Of a stretch of DNA of 64,000 nucleotides, positions 8,238 through 17,215 are shown one piece after another. The notes below the pieces were generated by a model. The model saw only the letters and a list, made by a program, of their open reading frames with translations, did not search any database and was not told the origin of the DNA. How positions within the stretch are numbered: the stretch's first letter is position 1; each line of letters opens with the position of its first letter. The DNA is from Sipunculus nudus. Lineage: Eukaryota > Annelida > Sipuncula > Golfingiida > Sipunculidae. The position numbers were made by a program, and so were the translations under genes. The stretch covers positions 1,550,001 to 1,614,000 of the forward strand of contig JAPPUL010000069.1 in NCBI GenBank assembly GCA_026874595.1, written 5' to 3'.

Positions 8238-8280
8238 GGAGGCATGGAAGGAGGCATGGAAGGAGGCATGGAAGGAGGCA
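8238..8280 (+). repeat. 12-bp tandem repeat between rpmH and rnpA
   Basis: GGAGGCATGGAA is repeated about 3.6 times head to tail in the purine-rich spacer (8111-8373). The spacer holds no gene that I can support. Confidence 0.85.
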
Positions 8281-8373
8281 AAGCTTGGGAAGGTGGGAGA
8301 GGATATAGATATAAATAAAAAGTTAAAAAAAAGATTTTCAAATGAGGATGACGTATAATGCGGATGAGTTAAG

Positions 8374-8796
8374 ATGCGTGAGGAATTGGTAAGGGTATTG
8401 GGGTTAAAGCGGGGAGAAATAATTAAGCTTTATAAAGAAGGCAAGCGTGTAAGGAAGTTAGATTACTTAGGAATATATAGAAAGAGTTCTGTGAGATTTC
8501 CAAGGATAGCAGTATCGATAAGGCGTGGGCTGGGGAACGCAGTATGTAGGAATTACGAAAAGCGAGTAATAAAGGAAGTTTTAAGGGTAGATAAGCGTCT
8601 GCTAAAAGGCTTGGATATAATGATAGTAAAGGTATCAAAAGAGACAGTTGGTTATAATGAGAAGGCAAGAGGTGTTAGAATGTTGATAAACGAGATAAGT
8701 AGAAGGGAAAAGATAAGTAGAAGAGAAAAGCGGGAAAAGGCGGTGAATGAGGTGGTGAATGAAGAGAGAGGAGGGGTGGCAAAGGGACGATGTTAA
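8374..8796 (+). CDS. rnpA: Ribonuclease P protein component
   Basis: 140 residues, somewhat longer than the usual 110-125. The signature RRGLGNAVCRNYEKRVIKEVLR (about 50-71) is the RNR motif that contacts the RNase P RNA. The protein helps the RNA subunit cleave 5' leaders from pre-tRNAs. The C-terminal extension contains the duplicated hexapeptide ISRREK and a repeated VNE, a product of in-frame tandem duplication (8697-8760). The last 7 bases overlap yidD, which implies translational coupling. The RNase P RNA gene (rnpB) was not seen in the window. The start ATG has GATGAG about six bases upstream, a weak site. Confidence 0.93.
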   Translation: MREELVRVLGLKRGEIIKLYKEGKRVRKLDYLGIYRKSSVRFPRIAVSIRRGLGNAVCRNYEKRVIKEVLRVDKRLLKGLDIMIVKVSKETVGYNEKARGVRMLINEISRREKISRREKREKAVNEVVNEERGGVAKGRC

Positions 8797-9002
8797 GGAG
8801 TGTAGTAGTAATCCTAATAAAGGGCTATCAAAAGTATATATCCCCGATGCTGCCACCATCATGTCGATTTTATCCTACCTGTTCAGAATATGCAAGGCAA
8901 GCGTTTGAAAAGTATAGCTTCATAAAGGCCTTGTACCTTACCTTAAAGCGGTTATTAAAGTGTCATCCATATCATCCGGGTGGTTATGATCTTTTGAAGT
9001 AG
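8790..9002 (+). CDS. yidD: Membrane protein insertion efficiency factor YidD
   Basis: 70 residues, typical length. The family signature ISPMLPPSCRFYPTCSEYARQAFEKYS (about 17-43), with its conserved Cys pair, and KCHPYHPGGYD near the end are both present. YidD is a small amphipathic membrane-associated protein that aids YidC-dependent insertion. Its start lies inside the end of rnpA (7-base overlap). Confidence 0.95.
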   Translation: MLRSVVVILIKGYQKYISPMLPPSCRFYPTCSEYARQAFEKYSFIKALYLTLKRLLKCHPYHPGGYDLLK

Positions 9003-9164
9003 CTTATAAAAGGGACAATAATTATTTAAAGTATTAAAAGTAAGGTAAAAAGGATATAGATTTATATGAGCTTAAAGCTGTATAGAAGATGTGTATAGGA
9101 ACTGTGAAGAGATAGAAAGACTTAACAGAAAGAGAGATAGAAAGTAGGAGAGACAAAAGAACAT

Positions 9165-11282
9165 ATGGATAGAAATACAATACTAGCAATATTACTATCG
9201 TTTATATTTGTATTTGTAGTATTAACAGTCTTTGGCCCCAAAGCGCCAAAAGAGTCAGATACGAGAGAGGGGCCAAGTGATGTAAATAAATCAGAAAAGC
9301 TAGAAAGATCTAAAAAAGAATCTAAAGAAGAATTAGAAGGTAAAAAGAGAGTGAAGTTAGAAGGGGAAGAGGACAAAGCAGTAGATAAAGAAGAGAAAGA
9401 TAAAGAAGAGAAGCTGAGTGGTTTAAGCAAGGAAGAGAGTTATCTTAAAGATTATGTTGGAAAGATGGTGATTCCCTCCAAAGAGAATAATCTAGCTGAG
9501 GTAGGGCTTTCAAATGTAAAGGATTTTTTGATAGAGAACGAAGTATACAAGATACAATTTACGAGTTTAGATGGGGCTTTAAGGAGTGTAAAACTAAAGA
9601 ACTATAAAGACAACGGTGGCAAATTAATAGAGACAGTATTTGATGTAAGAGAAGAAGAAGTGCTGCCATTCGCAACAAGCTTCGTAGGAGCAAGAGGCTT
9701 AAATGCTAAATTAAAATCGGTGTATGATTATGGTATATATAGTTACAAAGCAGAAGGGAAGAAGCTGTCGATACAAGATAAGGGGACGTTAAATGATTAC
9801 ACAAAATATTTTGATGTAGTAAAGAGTAATTTAGGGCGGGTGTTGCTTGAAAGAGAGAGCAAAGGTAGGAATTATCAGATAGTGTTATTTGCGTCAAAAT
9901 ATAATGTTGTTGAGGCTAAAGGAGGAGAAGGAATAAGCTCTCGTGATATAGAGATAATAAAGACATATATAATATCAGATAGAGATTATGTATTAGGCCT
10001 AGATTTTCGAGTAATAAACTTATCAAATGAGGCTATAGTAGTAGGTAACAATGAGTCTAAGGAGAAGAATGCAAGTATCAGAGTGCATTGGGGAGAGAGC
10101 CTTGGTCCTTATTATAGTGAAGAGAAGAAATCAAGCTATGACCTTCAAATCCAGAGTGCCTATTTAAAAGAATACGATGATTTTAGTACAGAAGAAGAGA
10201 TAGTAGAAAAGAGTCTTGAAGGTTTTAGGAACTTCAAATGGGTGAGTCTTGACAGTAGATATTTGATAGTTAGTATAATCCCGGAGTGGAGCGTAAAGGA
10301 GCGAGCGGGCGGGGAGAAAGCTATGCGCTGGGATAAAGGCTCCTATTTTGGAGAGATATATAATGGAGAATTCAAGAAGAGTACAAGTTTTCTATTTTGG
10401 GAAAGCGATGTAAAGGAAAAAGAGAACAAAGAGGTTATAGGGGTTGGATTTGAGAAGATATATTTGGAGGGGGGTGGATATAAAGATCATCATCTAAAAG
10501 TATTTGTAGGACCTAAGACACGCTCCTTACTAACGGCAGAAGAATATGAAAAGTATGATTTAATAAAGGTCCGAGATAGGAGTTGGGTACCCTTTATAAA
10601 GCCATTGGAATGGGGAATAGAGTGGTTTTTGTTTAGTTCGTACAAATATGTGGTAAGTAATTTTGGGGTATCGATAGTGCTTTTAACTATAGTACTAAAG
10701 ATATTGTTGCATCCGCTTACAAAGAAGAGTCTAACAGCAACACAAAAGATGTCGCAACTGCAGCCGAAATTAAAAGAACTTGAGAAGAAACATAAGAATG
10801 ACAAACAAAAACAACAAAAGGAACTGATGGCATTATACAAAAAAGAAGGTATAAATCCGTTAGGAGGCTGTTTACCGATGTTGTTGCAGCTGCCGGTATT
10901 TTTTGCATTATGGAGCGTGGTACCGCACCTACTTGAGTTAAAGAACAGTAAATTTTTATGGATAAACGACTTATCGTCTCCGGACACAGTAGCGAATATA
11001 CCTTTGCTACTAACAAATGATTTAAATATACTGCCAATAATAATGACTCTGACGTCGGTGGTGCAGATGAAATTCATGCCACAATCGGCGCCAGGGATGG
11101 GGATGGGAGGTGATTCAAAGGGGCAGACAGCAAAGATGATGCAATATATGATGCCGGTCTTGTTCTTATTTATATTTTGGTCAATGCCCTCTGGGCTGGT
11201 ATTGTACTGGACGGTACAAAACTTATTACAAATAGGGCAACAATTGTATACGAATATGAGAGCGAAAGCAAAGGGCAAATAA
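9165..11282 (+). CDS. yidC: Membrane protein insertase YidC/OxaA
   Basis: 705 residues, longer than E. coli YidC (548). In order: an N-terminal membrane anchor (about 5-22); a Lys/Glu-rich, probably disordered linker (about 25-95); a large periplasmic beta domain (about 100-470); then the conserved insertase core. Core motifs include SIVLLTIVLKILLHPLTKK (about 500-518) and GGCLPMLLQLPVFFALWSV (about 566-584). In the hydrophilic groove the position of E. coli Arg366 appears to be Lys, a common substitution. The gene starts at ATG 9165 with GGAGAG about 13 bases upstream and sits between yidD and jag in the classic order. Confidence 0.95.
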   Translation: MDRNTILAILLSFIFVFVVLTVFGPKAPKESDTREGPSDVNKSEKLERSKKESKEELEGKKRVKLEGEEDKAVDKEEKDKEEKLSGLSKEESYLKDYVGKMVIPSKENNLAEVGLSNVKDFLIENEVYKIQFTSLDGALRSVKLKNYKDNGGKLIETVFDVREEEVLPFATSFVGARGLNAKLKSVYDYGIYSYKAEGKKLSIQDKGTLNDYTKYFDVVKSNLGRVLLERESKGRNYQIVLFASKYNVVEAKGGEGISSRDIEIIKTYIISDRDYVLGLDFRVINLSNEAIVVGNNESKEKNASIRVHWGESLGPYYSEEKKSSYDLQIQSAYLKEYDDFSTEEEIVEKSLEGFRNFKWVSLDSRYLIVSIIPEWSVKERAGGEKAMRWDKGSYFGEIYNGEFKKSTSFLFWESDVKEKENKEVIGVGFEKIYLEGGGYKDHHLKVFVGPKTRSLLTAEEYEKYDLIKVRDRSWVPFIKPLEWGIEWFLFSSYKYVVSNFGVSIVLLTIVLKILLHPLTKKSLTATQKMSQLQPKLKELEKKHKNDKQKQQKELMALYKKEGINPLGGCLPMLLQLPVFFALWSVVPHLLELKNSKFLWINDLSSPDTVANIPLLLTNDLNILPIIMTLTSVVQMKFMPQSAPGMGMGGDSKGQTAKMMQYMMPVLFLFIFWSMPSGLVLYWTVQNLLQIGQQLYTNMRAKAKGK

Positions 11283-11436
11283 AGGGTATGGATGAATAAG
11301 GATGTTGGATTAAAAAGGGGAGGGTTAAAAAGGAGGGGATTAGAAAAAGGATACGCTACTAAAGAGGTTTTAGAGGGAAAGTTAGAGGGGAAGGATGTTA
11401 TACTAAATTAATTAAAGAAAAGGCTTAGGAGGGAAT

Positions 11437-12096
11437 ATGCTAGTAAAAGAATTTGAAGGAAAAACAAAGGAGGAGGCGGTTAATTTGGCACTTGAGACAC
11501 TTAATTTAACAAAAGACCAGCTAAAGGTAGAATTAATAGAACAGGGGAAGGTAGGTTTTTTTGGATTTAAGAAAGAGAAGCTTGTAAAAGTAAAAGTATT
11601 TTATGAGGAACAAAAGTATAGTAAAGAGGCAAATAAAGTAAAGCGATATTTAGAAGACTTATTTAAACATATGGGCATAGAAGTAGAAATAGAAGTGAAA
11701 GACGAGACAGAAGAAATGCTATTTATAGATATATCAAGCAAGGAATCTGGCCTTATAATAGGTAAGCAAGGAAATAATCTTGAAGCGATACAACTTCTAG
11801 TAAATATGGTTTTCAATAAAGAGAGACATAGTGTTAAAAAGGAAGGAAAGGAGAAAGGGAAGAAAATCTTTTTAGATGTAGAAGGTTACTGCGGGCGTAG
11901 GGAACTAAGTATAAAGAACCTGGCGTTAAAGACGGCAGAATATGTCAAAGCAAATAAACAGAGTAAGATACTGCCCCCAATGAGTCCATTTGCTCGTCGT
12001 GTAATACATTTGGTATTACAAGATATGAAAGGGATAGGAACAAGGAGCGAAGGAGAGGGTCCATTTAAGAAAGTGAAGGTATTCTTGACAAAGTGA
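11437..12096 (+). CDS. jag: RNA-binding protein Jag/KhpB (Jag_N-KH-R3H)
   Basis: 219 residues with the three standard parts. They are a Jag_N domain (about 1-52, ending VELIEQGKVGFFGFKKEKLVKVKV), a KH domain (about 70-150, with ESGLIIGKQGNNLEAIQLLVN as the GxxG loop), and a C-terminal R3H region PPMSPFARRVIHLVLQD followed by TRSEGEGPFKKVKVF. The protein binds RNA and is tied to cell division and envelope genes in other bacteria. GGAGGGAAT precedes the ATG at close spacing. A Jag_N-like domain also occurs at the start of the FapA-like protein at 57388. Confidence 0.93.
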   Translation: MLVKEFEGKTKEEAVNLALETLNLTKDQLKVELIEQGKVGFFGFKKEKLVKVKVFYEEQKYSKEANKVKRYLEDLFKHMGIEVEIEVKDETEEMLFIDISSKESGLIIGKQGNNLEAIQLLVNMVFNKERHSVKKEGKEKGKKIFLDVEGYCGRRELSIKNLALKTAEYVKANKQSKILPPMSPFARRVIHLVLQDMKGIGTRSEGEGPFKKVKVFLTK

Positions 12097-12131
12097 GTCA
12101 GGGCTAAATAAAGAGGGTCAGGGCTAAATAA
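12097..12131 (+). repeat. 15-bp direct duplication between jag and mnmE
   Basis: GTCAGGGCTAAATAA occurs twice with a 20-base period, filling the whole gap between the jag stop and the mnmE GTG start. Confidence 0.85.
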
Positions 12132-12132
12132 G

Positions 12133-13545
12133 GTGGAAAAGGAAACAGATACAATAGTATCGCAGGCAACAGCAGCGGGTGTTGGAGCAGTAGGCATAGT
12201 ACGGATATCAGGTATAGAAGCAAAAAAGGTACTTGAGGATCTTTATATTGGGATTAGTGGGGAGGTGGTGGGCTGTCTGCGTTCACGTTATATGTATCAT
12301 GGCAAGATAATAAGCATGAGAGAAGGGAATGTATTAGATGAGGTATTGGTGGTATATATGGGAGGCCCGAAGTCGTTTACAGGAGAGGATGTAGTTGAGA
12401 TACATTGTCATGGAGGAGAGCTTGTCCCAAATAAGATAATGGAAGAGATACTGAATTTGGGATATGTAAGATTAGCGAATAGGGGAGAATTCACAAGGCG
12501 AGCATATCTAAATGGAAAAGTTGATTTACTCCAAGCAGAAGCGATAGACGAGATAATAAAAGCCCGCAATGGAAAGCTACTGGAGAGTGCGCAGGGGTTA
12601 TTAAAGAAGGAGTTATCAGATAAGATAAAAGGGTATAGAAGGGTGTTGTTGGATGTGCTTAGTGGAATCGAAGCATATATAGACTATCCAGAGGAGGAGC
12701 TTGAGGGTCCATTTGGAACAAAGATAAAAAAGTTATTAAGCGAGATAATATATGATATAGAAAAGGTGCTAAAAGATAGTAAAGAGGGGGAGAGGTTGCG
12801 TTCTGGGGTTAGGGTGGTATTGGTGGGCAAGCCAAACGTGGGCAAGTCGTCTTTATTTAACTATCTTTTAAGGAAGAGTCGGTCAATAGTTTCAAGTAGT
12901 CCTGGCACGACACGAGATTATATAGATGCAAGGGTGATGCTTGGGGGTGAGTTGGAGGTGGAGCTTGTGGATACGGCGGGAGTAAGGGAGGATGCAGAAG
13001 ATGTAATAGAAGGAGAGGGTATAAAGTTCTCTTATGCAAAGATGGGGGAGACCGATTATGTTTTATGGTTATTGGATAGTAGTGAGAGTTATAGTAAAGA
13101 TGACGATGTAATAAAGCAAGAACTAGAACGGCTTGGGGTAGGGAAGGAAAATGTAATCTTGGTAAAAAACAAGATAGACTTAGTAAAAGGTGGCATGGAT
13201 GATGGTATATTAAAAGGGTTTAATACTTTTTCGGTATCAGTTTTGGAGGGGTATGGGTTAAAAGAGTTTGAATTGGGTCTTAAGGATCTGATACTAGGTG
13301 GTAAGGAAGGAGTTGAACAAAATCGGAGTAAAATATATTGTAATATACGGCAATCAAGTTTGTTAAGAGTCTGCTGTGCTGGTATAAAAGAAGTCGAGAA
13401 GCTGCTTTCTAATGGGGCAGGGTATGAGTTTATCTCTCTTGAACTTATGGGTGCCTTATCTAGTTTAGATGAGCTTGTAGGGGAGCATACGACATCCGAC
13501 AGGGTAATAGATAATATATTCGATAAATTCTGTGTAGGCAAGTAG
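12133..13545 (+). CDS. mnmE: tRNA modification GTPase MnmE
   Basis: 470 residues. There is an N-terminal formyl-THF-binding domain (ATAAGVGAVGIVRISG at about 10-25; GEDVVEIHCHGG about 80-91). The helical domain is interrupted by a Ras-like GTPase with P-loop GKPNVGKSS (about 234-242), switch PGTTRD, DTAG and NKID. The protein ends in CVGK, the C-x-G-K motif required for catalysis. With MnmG it makes the cmnm5 modification of wobble uridine. It starts with GTG at 12133, 37 bases after the jag stop. All catalytic motifs look intact. Confidence 0.96.
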   Translation: MEKETDTIVSQATAAGVGAVGIVRISGIEAKKVLEDLYIGISGEVVGCLRSRYMYHGKIISMREGNVLDEVLVVYMGGPKSFTGEDVVEIHCHGGELVPNKIMEEILNLGYVRLANRGEFTRRAYLNGKVDLLQAEAIDEIIKARNGKLLESAQGLLKKELSDKIKGYRRVLLDVLSGIEAYIDYPEEELEGPFGTKIKKLLSEIIYDIEKVLKDSKEGERLRSGVRVVLVGKPNVGKSSLFNYLLRKSRSIVSSSPGTTRDYIDARVMLGGELEVELVDTAGVREDAEDVIEGEGIKFSYAKMGETDYVLWLLDSSESYSKDDDVIKQELERLGVGKENVILVKNKIDLVKGGMDDGILKGFNTFSVSVLEGYGLKEFELGLKDLILGGKEGVEQNRSKIYCNIRQSSLLRVCCAGIKEVEKLLSNGAGYEFISLELMGALSSLDELVGEHTTSDRVIDNIFDKFCVGK

Positions 13546-13561
13546 CTGGAGCAAAAGCAAG

Positions 13562-14962
13562 GTGAGAAACAATGTACTGATAATAGGAGCCGGGGAAAGT
13601 GGTAAGATAGTAGGTGCAGACATAATAAGTAACACAAAATACAACTTGATAGGGTATTTAGACGATGCATTGGATAAACAGGGGAAAGAAATAAATAGAC
13701 GTCCAATACACGGAACAACACAAAAGCTTCCTGATATAATATATAAAAAAGAAATAGATTATGTAATAATATCAATACCGCATGCAACAGGGGCAACAGT
13801 CTATAAGATATTAAATAAGCTATTGGAGTGCGATATACGAATAAATATAGTACCGGGCTACTATCATTTTCTAGATAAGGATACAAAGATAAGGTATCCG
13901 CTTAGTGAGATAGAGCTTGGTGATATATTTAAAGAATCGCGTCTTACATTAAAATTAAAAGACATAGTAAAAACAATAAGCGGCAAACGGGTTTTGGTAA
14001 CAGGTGCAGGAGGCAGTATAGGTAAAGAGCTTAGTATATTGCTAGGCAGTTTAAATCCGAGAGAGTTAATATTGCTTGGTCGTGGAGAGAATAGTATATA
14101 TAGCACCTATAAAGAGATAGAGCAACATTATAAAAGTCTAAAGATAAGCTATAGGATAGTAAACATAGTAGACAATAAGCTATTGGAAGAAGTGTTTGTA
14201 AAAGATAAACCGGATGTAATATTCCACGCGGCAGCGCATAAACATGTTAATCTGATGGAAAGTCACATAAAGGAAGCGATACATAATAACATAAGCGGAA
14301 CATTAAACTTGCTAAAGCTCAGTGAGAGTTATGGGGTTAGGAGATTTGTATTAGTATCAACAGACAAAGCAGTACGGCCAAGTAATGTGATGGGAGCAAC
14401 AAAGCGCGTCGTAGAACTTTTGATGTTATATTACGCAGGGAATGGAGGAGGGACTAAATATTGTGCAGTACGTTTTGGAAATGTACTTGGTAGTCGAGGT
14501 AGTGTGGTGCCCTTATTTAAGAAACAAATAGAGCTTGGAGGCCCAATAACGGTTACAGATAAAAGGGCAAGTCGTTATTTCATGAGCATATCAGAGGCTT
14601 CCCAGCTTGTGATTCAAGCATGTTCAATGAGTGTAGGAGGTGAGATATTTGTATTAAACATGGGAAAACCTGTCTTAATATACGATCTTGCAAGGCTTTT
14701 AATTAAGATATACAAACCAAACTTATATAAAGATATAAAGATAGAGTATACGGGATTAAAAGCTGGAGAGAAGCTGCATGAAAAGATGTGGGACCCTGAT
14801 AATGAGCGGGAGGAATTATCTAGGCATAAGGATATATATGTTCTTGAGAGGCGGGAAGTTGGAGTTAGTTTTTTAAAAGGTCTTGAAAAGCTATTAGCAA
14901 GACTTTATACAAGCGATACAAAATCTCTTAAGGAAATGCTTTTCAAGCTTACTTCTTATTAG
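13562..14962 (+). CDS. CapD/FlaA1-type nucleoside-diphosphate-sugar dehydratase/epimerase (soluble form)
   Basis: 466 residues. The first ~120 form a Rossmann-like N-terminal domain (VLIIGAGESGKIVGADI). From about 140 comes an extended SDR with VTGAGGSIGKEL (NAD-binding), HAAAHKHVNLME, and the active-site segment STDKAVRPSNVMGATKR, where Met replaces the SDR Tyr as in FlaA1/PglF/CapD 4,6-dehydratases. Such enzymes convert UDP-GlcNAc-type sugars for glycan or flagellin glycan synthesis. Most CapD/PglF relatives have four N-terminal membrane helices; none is seen here. It starts with GTG 17 bases after mnmE and probably shares its transcript. The exact substrate cannot be told. Confidence 0.85.
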   Translation: MRNNVLIIGAGESGKIVGADIISNTKYNLIGYLDDALDKQGKEINRRPIHGTTQKLPDIIYKKEIDYVIISIPHATGATVYKILNKLLECDIRINIVPGYYHFLDKDTKIRYPLSEIELGDIFKESRLTLKLKDIVKTISGKRVLVTGAGGSIGKELSILLGSLNPRELILLGRGENSIYSTYKEIEQHYKSLKISYRIVNIVDNKLLEEVFVKDKPDVIFHAAAHKHVNLMESHIKEAIHNNISGTLNLLKLSESYGVRRFVLVSTDKAVRPSNVMGATKRVVELLMLYYAGNGGGTKYCAVRFGNVLGSRGSVVPLFKKQIELGGPITVTDKRASRYFMSISEASQLVIQACSMSVGGEIFVLNMGKPVLIYDLARLLIKIYKPNLYKDIKIEYTGLKAGEKLHEKMWDPDNEREELSRHKDIYVLERREVGVSFLKGLEKLLARLYTSDTKSLKEMLFKLTSY

Positions 14963-15018
14963 TTATTAAAGGTTTCGTTTTACTGTTATATAGGGGATTA
15001 GAGAGCTTATGGATAGAC

Positions 15019-16071
15019 TTATAGTAATTTGATGTAATGAATTAGTTTTTGTATCTGCGCATCATTTCCTATCGAAATCCTTATATAGTTTTGAATCTGG
15101 TCAAAATATCTAACTAGGATATTATGTTCTTTAAGGAAATTGAAAATGCGTTTGGCATGAATATCTTTATGAGAACAAAAGATAAAGTTAGCCTGCGATG
15201 GTATAATTTGAAAGCCAAGTGTTTCCAAAGAGTTTACAAGGGAGTTTTTAGTATTTACTATTTTGGCTACATTGTCTTTCATATAATCGTAATCTTGCAT
15301 AGCCACAGAACCTATAAGTTGAGTTAGGGAACTAACATTGTAACTATCCTTAAGCCGCATAAGCCCTTGAATTAAATCTGGGGCAGCAAAAGCATATCCA
15401 AGTCTAATTGATGCAAGAGAAAAAGCTTTAGAAAAAGTTCTAACGACAATAATGTTATTATGCTTATTGATTAGATTTAGAGAGGAAGCCAAATGGTTAT
15501 TGGCAAAGTCGATATAAGCCTCATCGATAATGATTAAACCTTTATAATTAGTTGCAAGACTGTCTATGTCGTTTAGTTTGTGTAGACGTCCTGTTGGAGA
15601 GTTTGGATTTGAGATAAATATCATTTTGGAGTTAGAATTAATTAGTTCGTCAAAGTGTATATCGAGCTTCTTATGTTGCTTGGTATAAGAATACCTAACG
15701 CCATAACCTTGAGCCAATACTTCATAAAGGAAATAGTTTGGGAAAGGAATAAGTATATGCTCATCTTCTGCAATAAAAGCCTTAATGATAAGGTTTAATA
15801 TTTCATCAGAGCCATTTCCACAGAAGATAGACTCAGTAGGGATGGAATAGTGTTTTGAGATAATCTTTTTTAGTTTAGTACAGTTGGGGTCAGGATATAA
15901 GGCCATATTCTCGTTTTGTATATATTGTAAAACAGCAGTTTCTACTTTAGGAGAAGGCGGATAAGGGTTTTCGTTAGTATTTAGTTTAATAATGTTGGTA
16001 TTAGAACTTGGTTGTTCACCAGGCACATAGGGTTTTAAGTTTAATAAGTTAGAAGACCAGAATTTATTCAT
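15019..16071 (-). CDS. hisC: Histidinol-phosphate aminotransferase family, PLP-dependent
   Basis: 350 residues, full length for HisC. The substrate-cofactor motif LNTNENPYPPSP is at 30-41, GNGSDEIL at 85-92, the SNPNSPTG loop at 154-161, DEAYIDF at 183-189 and the Schiff-base lysine in RTFSKAFSLASIRLG (Lys215). HisC exchanges amino groups between histidinol phosphate and glutamate and can also act on aromatic amino acids. No other his gene is nearby. It follows mqnD by 15 bases on the same strand. Proximity to mqnD could mean a role in aromatic metabolism, which is only inference. Confidence 0.88.
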   Translation of the reverse strand: MNKFWSSNLLNLKPYVPGEQPSSNTNIIKLNTNENPYPPSPKVETAVLQYIQNENMALYPDPNCTKLKKIISKHYSIPTESIFCGNGSDEILNLIIKAFIAEDEHILIPFPNYFLYEVLAQGYGVRYSYTKQHKKLDIHFDELINSNSKMIFISNPNSPTGRLHKLNDIDSLATNYKGLIIIDEAYIDFANNHLASSLNLINKHNNIIVVRTFSKAFSLASIRLGYAFAAPDLIQGLMRLKDSYNVSSLTQLIGSVAMQDYDYMKDNVAKIVNTKNSLVNSLETLGFQIIPSQANFIFCSHKDIHAKRIFNFLKEHNILVRYFDQIQNYIRISIGNDAQIQKLIHYIKLL

Positions 16072-16086
16072 GCACTTTAAATTATT

Positions 16087-16929
16087 TTAGTAAAAGTCAA
16101 TATTATCTATCTTGGTTTTGATGATACCATTTAGAAAGCCAAGCTCTAAAAATTTAGAAACAGCATTTTTGCCATCCTGTCCAAAGTCCTTAGTATAGTC
16201 ATTTACATACATGCCAACAAATTTATCAGCAAGCGAGTAAGACATATCTCCCGCATACTTCATAGCATACTTCATGGCGTCAGTTCTGTTTTCTAAGGAG
16301 TAAATGATGCTATTTTTTAGGATATTGGAAATAAGCTTTATGTCTTTGATATCGATTGAACGTTTAATGACATTAGCGCCAAGAGGAAGAGGAAGGTTAA
16401 ATTTATTAAACCACCATTTGCCAAGGTCCAAAACAAGCGAGAGCCCGATGTTATGATAAAGCAGTTGCCCTTCATGAATAATTATGCCAAAGTCAATAGT
16501 CTCATCTTCTTTTATTGCATCAATAATTTTATCAAAAGGTAAAAACACAGCTTCAAAGTTGCTCTCAAAGAGCCTCATAGCAAGGTAAGCACTAGTCAAT
16601 TTCCCAGGCACAGCAACTTTTGAGTTTTTGATGTCTTTTATGCCTAAGGAATTCTTTTTGGAGACCAAAATAGGCCCATAGTTATATCCCATGCTAGCCC
16701 CCGAAGATAGGAAAGCATAATTTTGTTGTAAAGCAGGATAAGCATGAATAGAGATAGCACTAACATCGAGCTTAGAATTTAGAGCTTTTTGATTTAGAGA
16801 TTCAATACTTTCAATAACATGAATAAAATTAAAATGGTGAAGGTCTATTTTGGACTTAGCGATGGGATAAAACATAAAAGCGTCATCAGAGTCGGGGCTA
16901 TGCCCGATTGTGATATTAGTTTTTCTCAT
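16087..16929 (-). CDS. mqnD: 1,4-dihydroxy-6-naphthoate synthase (futalosine-route menaquinone synthesis)
   Basis: 280 residues, typical of MqnD, a periplasmic-binding-protein-fold enzyme that turns cyclic dehypoxanthinyl futalosine into 1,4-dihydroxy-6-naphthoate. The conserved opening GHSPDSDDAFMFY (9-21), LDVSAISIHAYP and GPILVSKK are all present. No signal peptide, so cytoplasmic. ATG at 16929 is preceded by AGGAAACTT. It implies a menaquinone-dependent respiratory chain, although other mqn genes are outside the window. It is the first gene of a probable two-gene unit with hisC and is divergent from pyrG. Confidence 0.9.
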   Translation of the reverse strand: MRKTNITIGHSPDSDDAFMFYPIAKSKIDLHHFNFIHVIESIESLNQKALNSKLDVSAISIHAYPALQQNYAFLSSGASMGYNYGPILVSKKNSLGIKDIKNSKVAVPGKLTSAYLAMRLFESNFEAVFLPFDKIIDAIKEDETIDFGIIIHEGQLLYHNIGLSLVLDLGKWWFNKFNLPLPLGANVIKRSIDIKDIKLISNILKNSIIYSLENRTDAMKYAMKYAGDMSYSLADKFVGMYVNDYTKDFGQDGKNAVSKFLELGFLNGIIKTKIDNIDFY

Positions 16930-17215
16930 AAGTTTCCTATTAAGTTTCCAAGTATTAGGTATTAATTATTTTAAAAAGGTCTCTATTGATAAACGGACAG
17001 GAGACTCTATACAAGATATAAGATAATGAAAATAACAAAGTGGAACTATTATTTTAAAATTAAGAAAAGGTTCTCTTAAAAAGAGCGAGTATAAAAGAGC
17101 GAGTAGAGTAAAAATTTATTATACTGTTTTGTTTAAAGTATAGAAAAGATATAGTTTTGTTTATAAAGTAGTATTATAAGTTTAATAAGAAGGAATAAGA
17201 TAAAGGGGATAAATA

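Noticed and set aside
10490-11278. 262-codon - strand open frame opposite the yidC core
   Set aside because: yidC is conserved here and the antisense product shows no motif; it is a consequence of strand composition.
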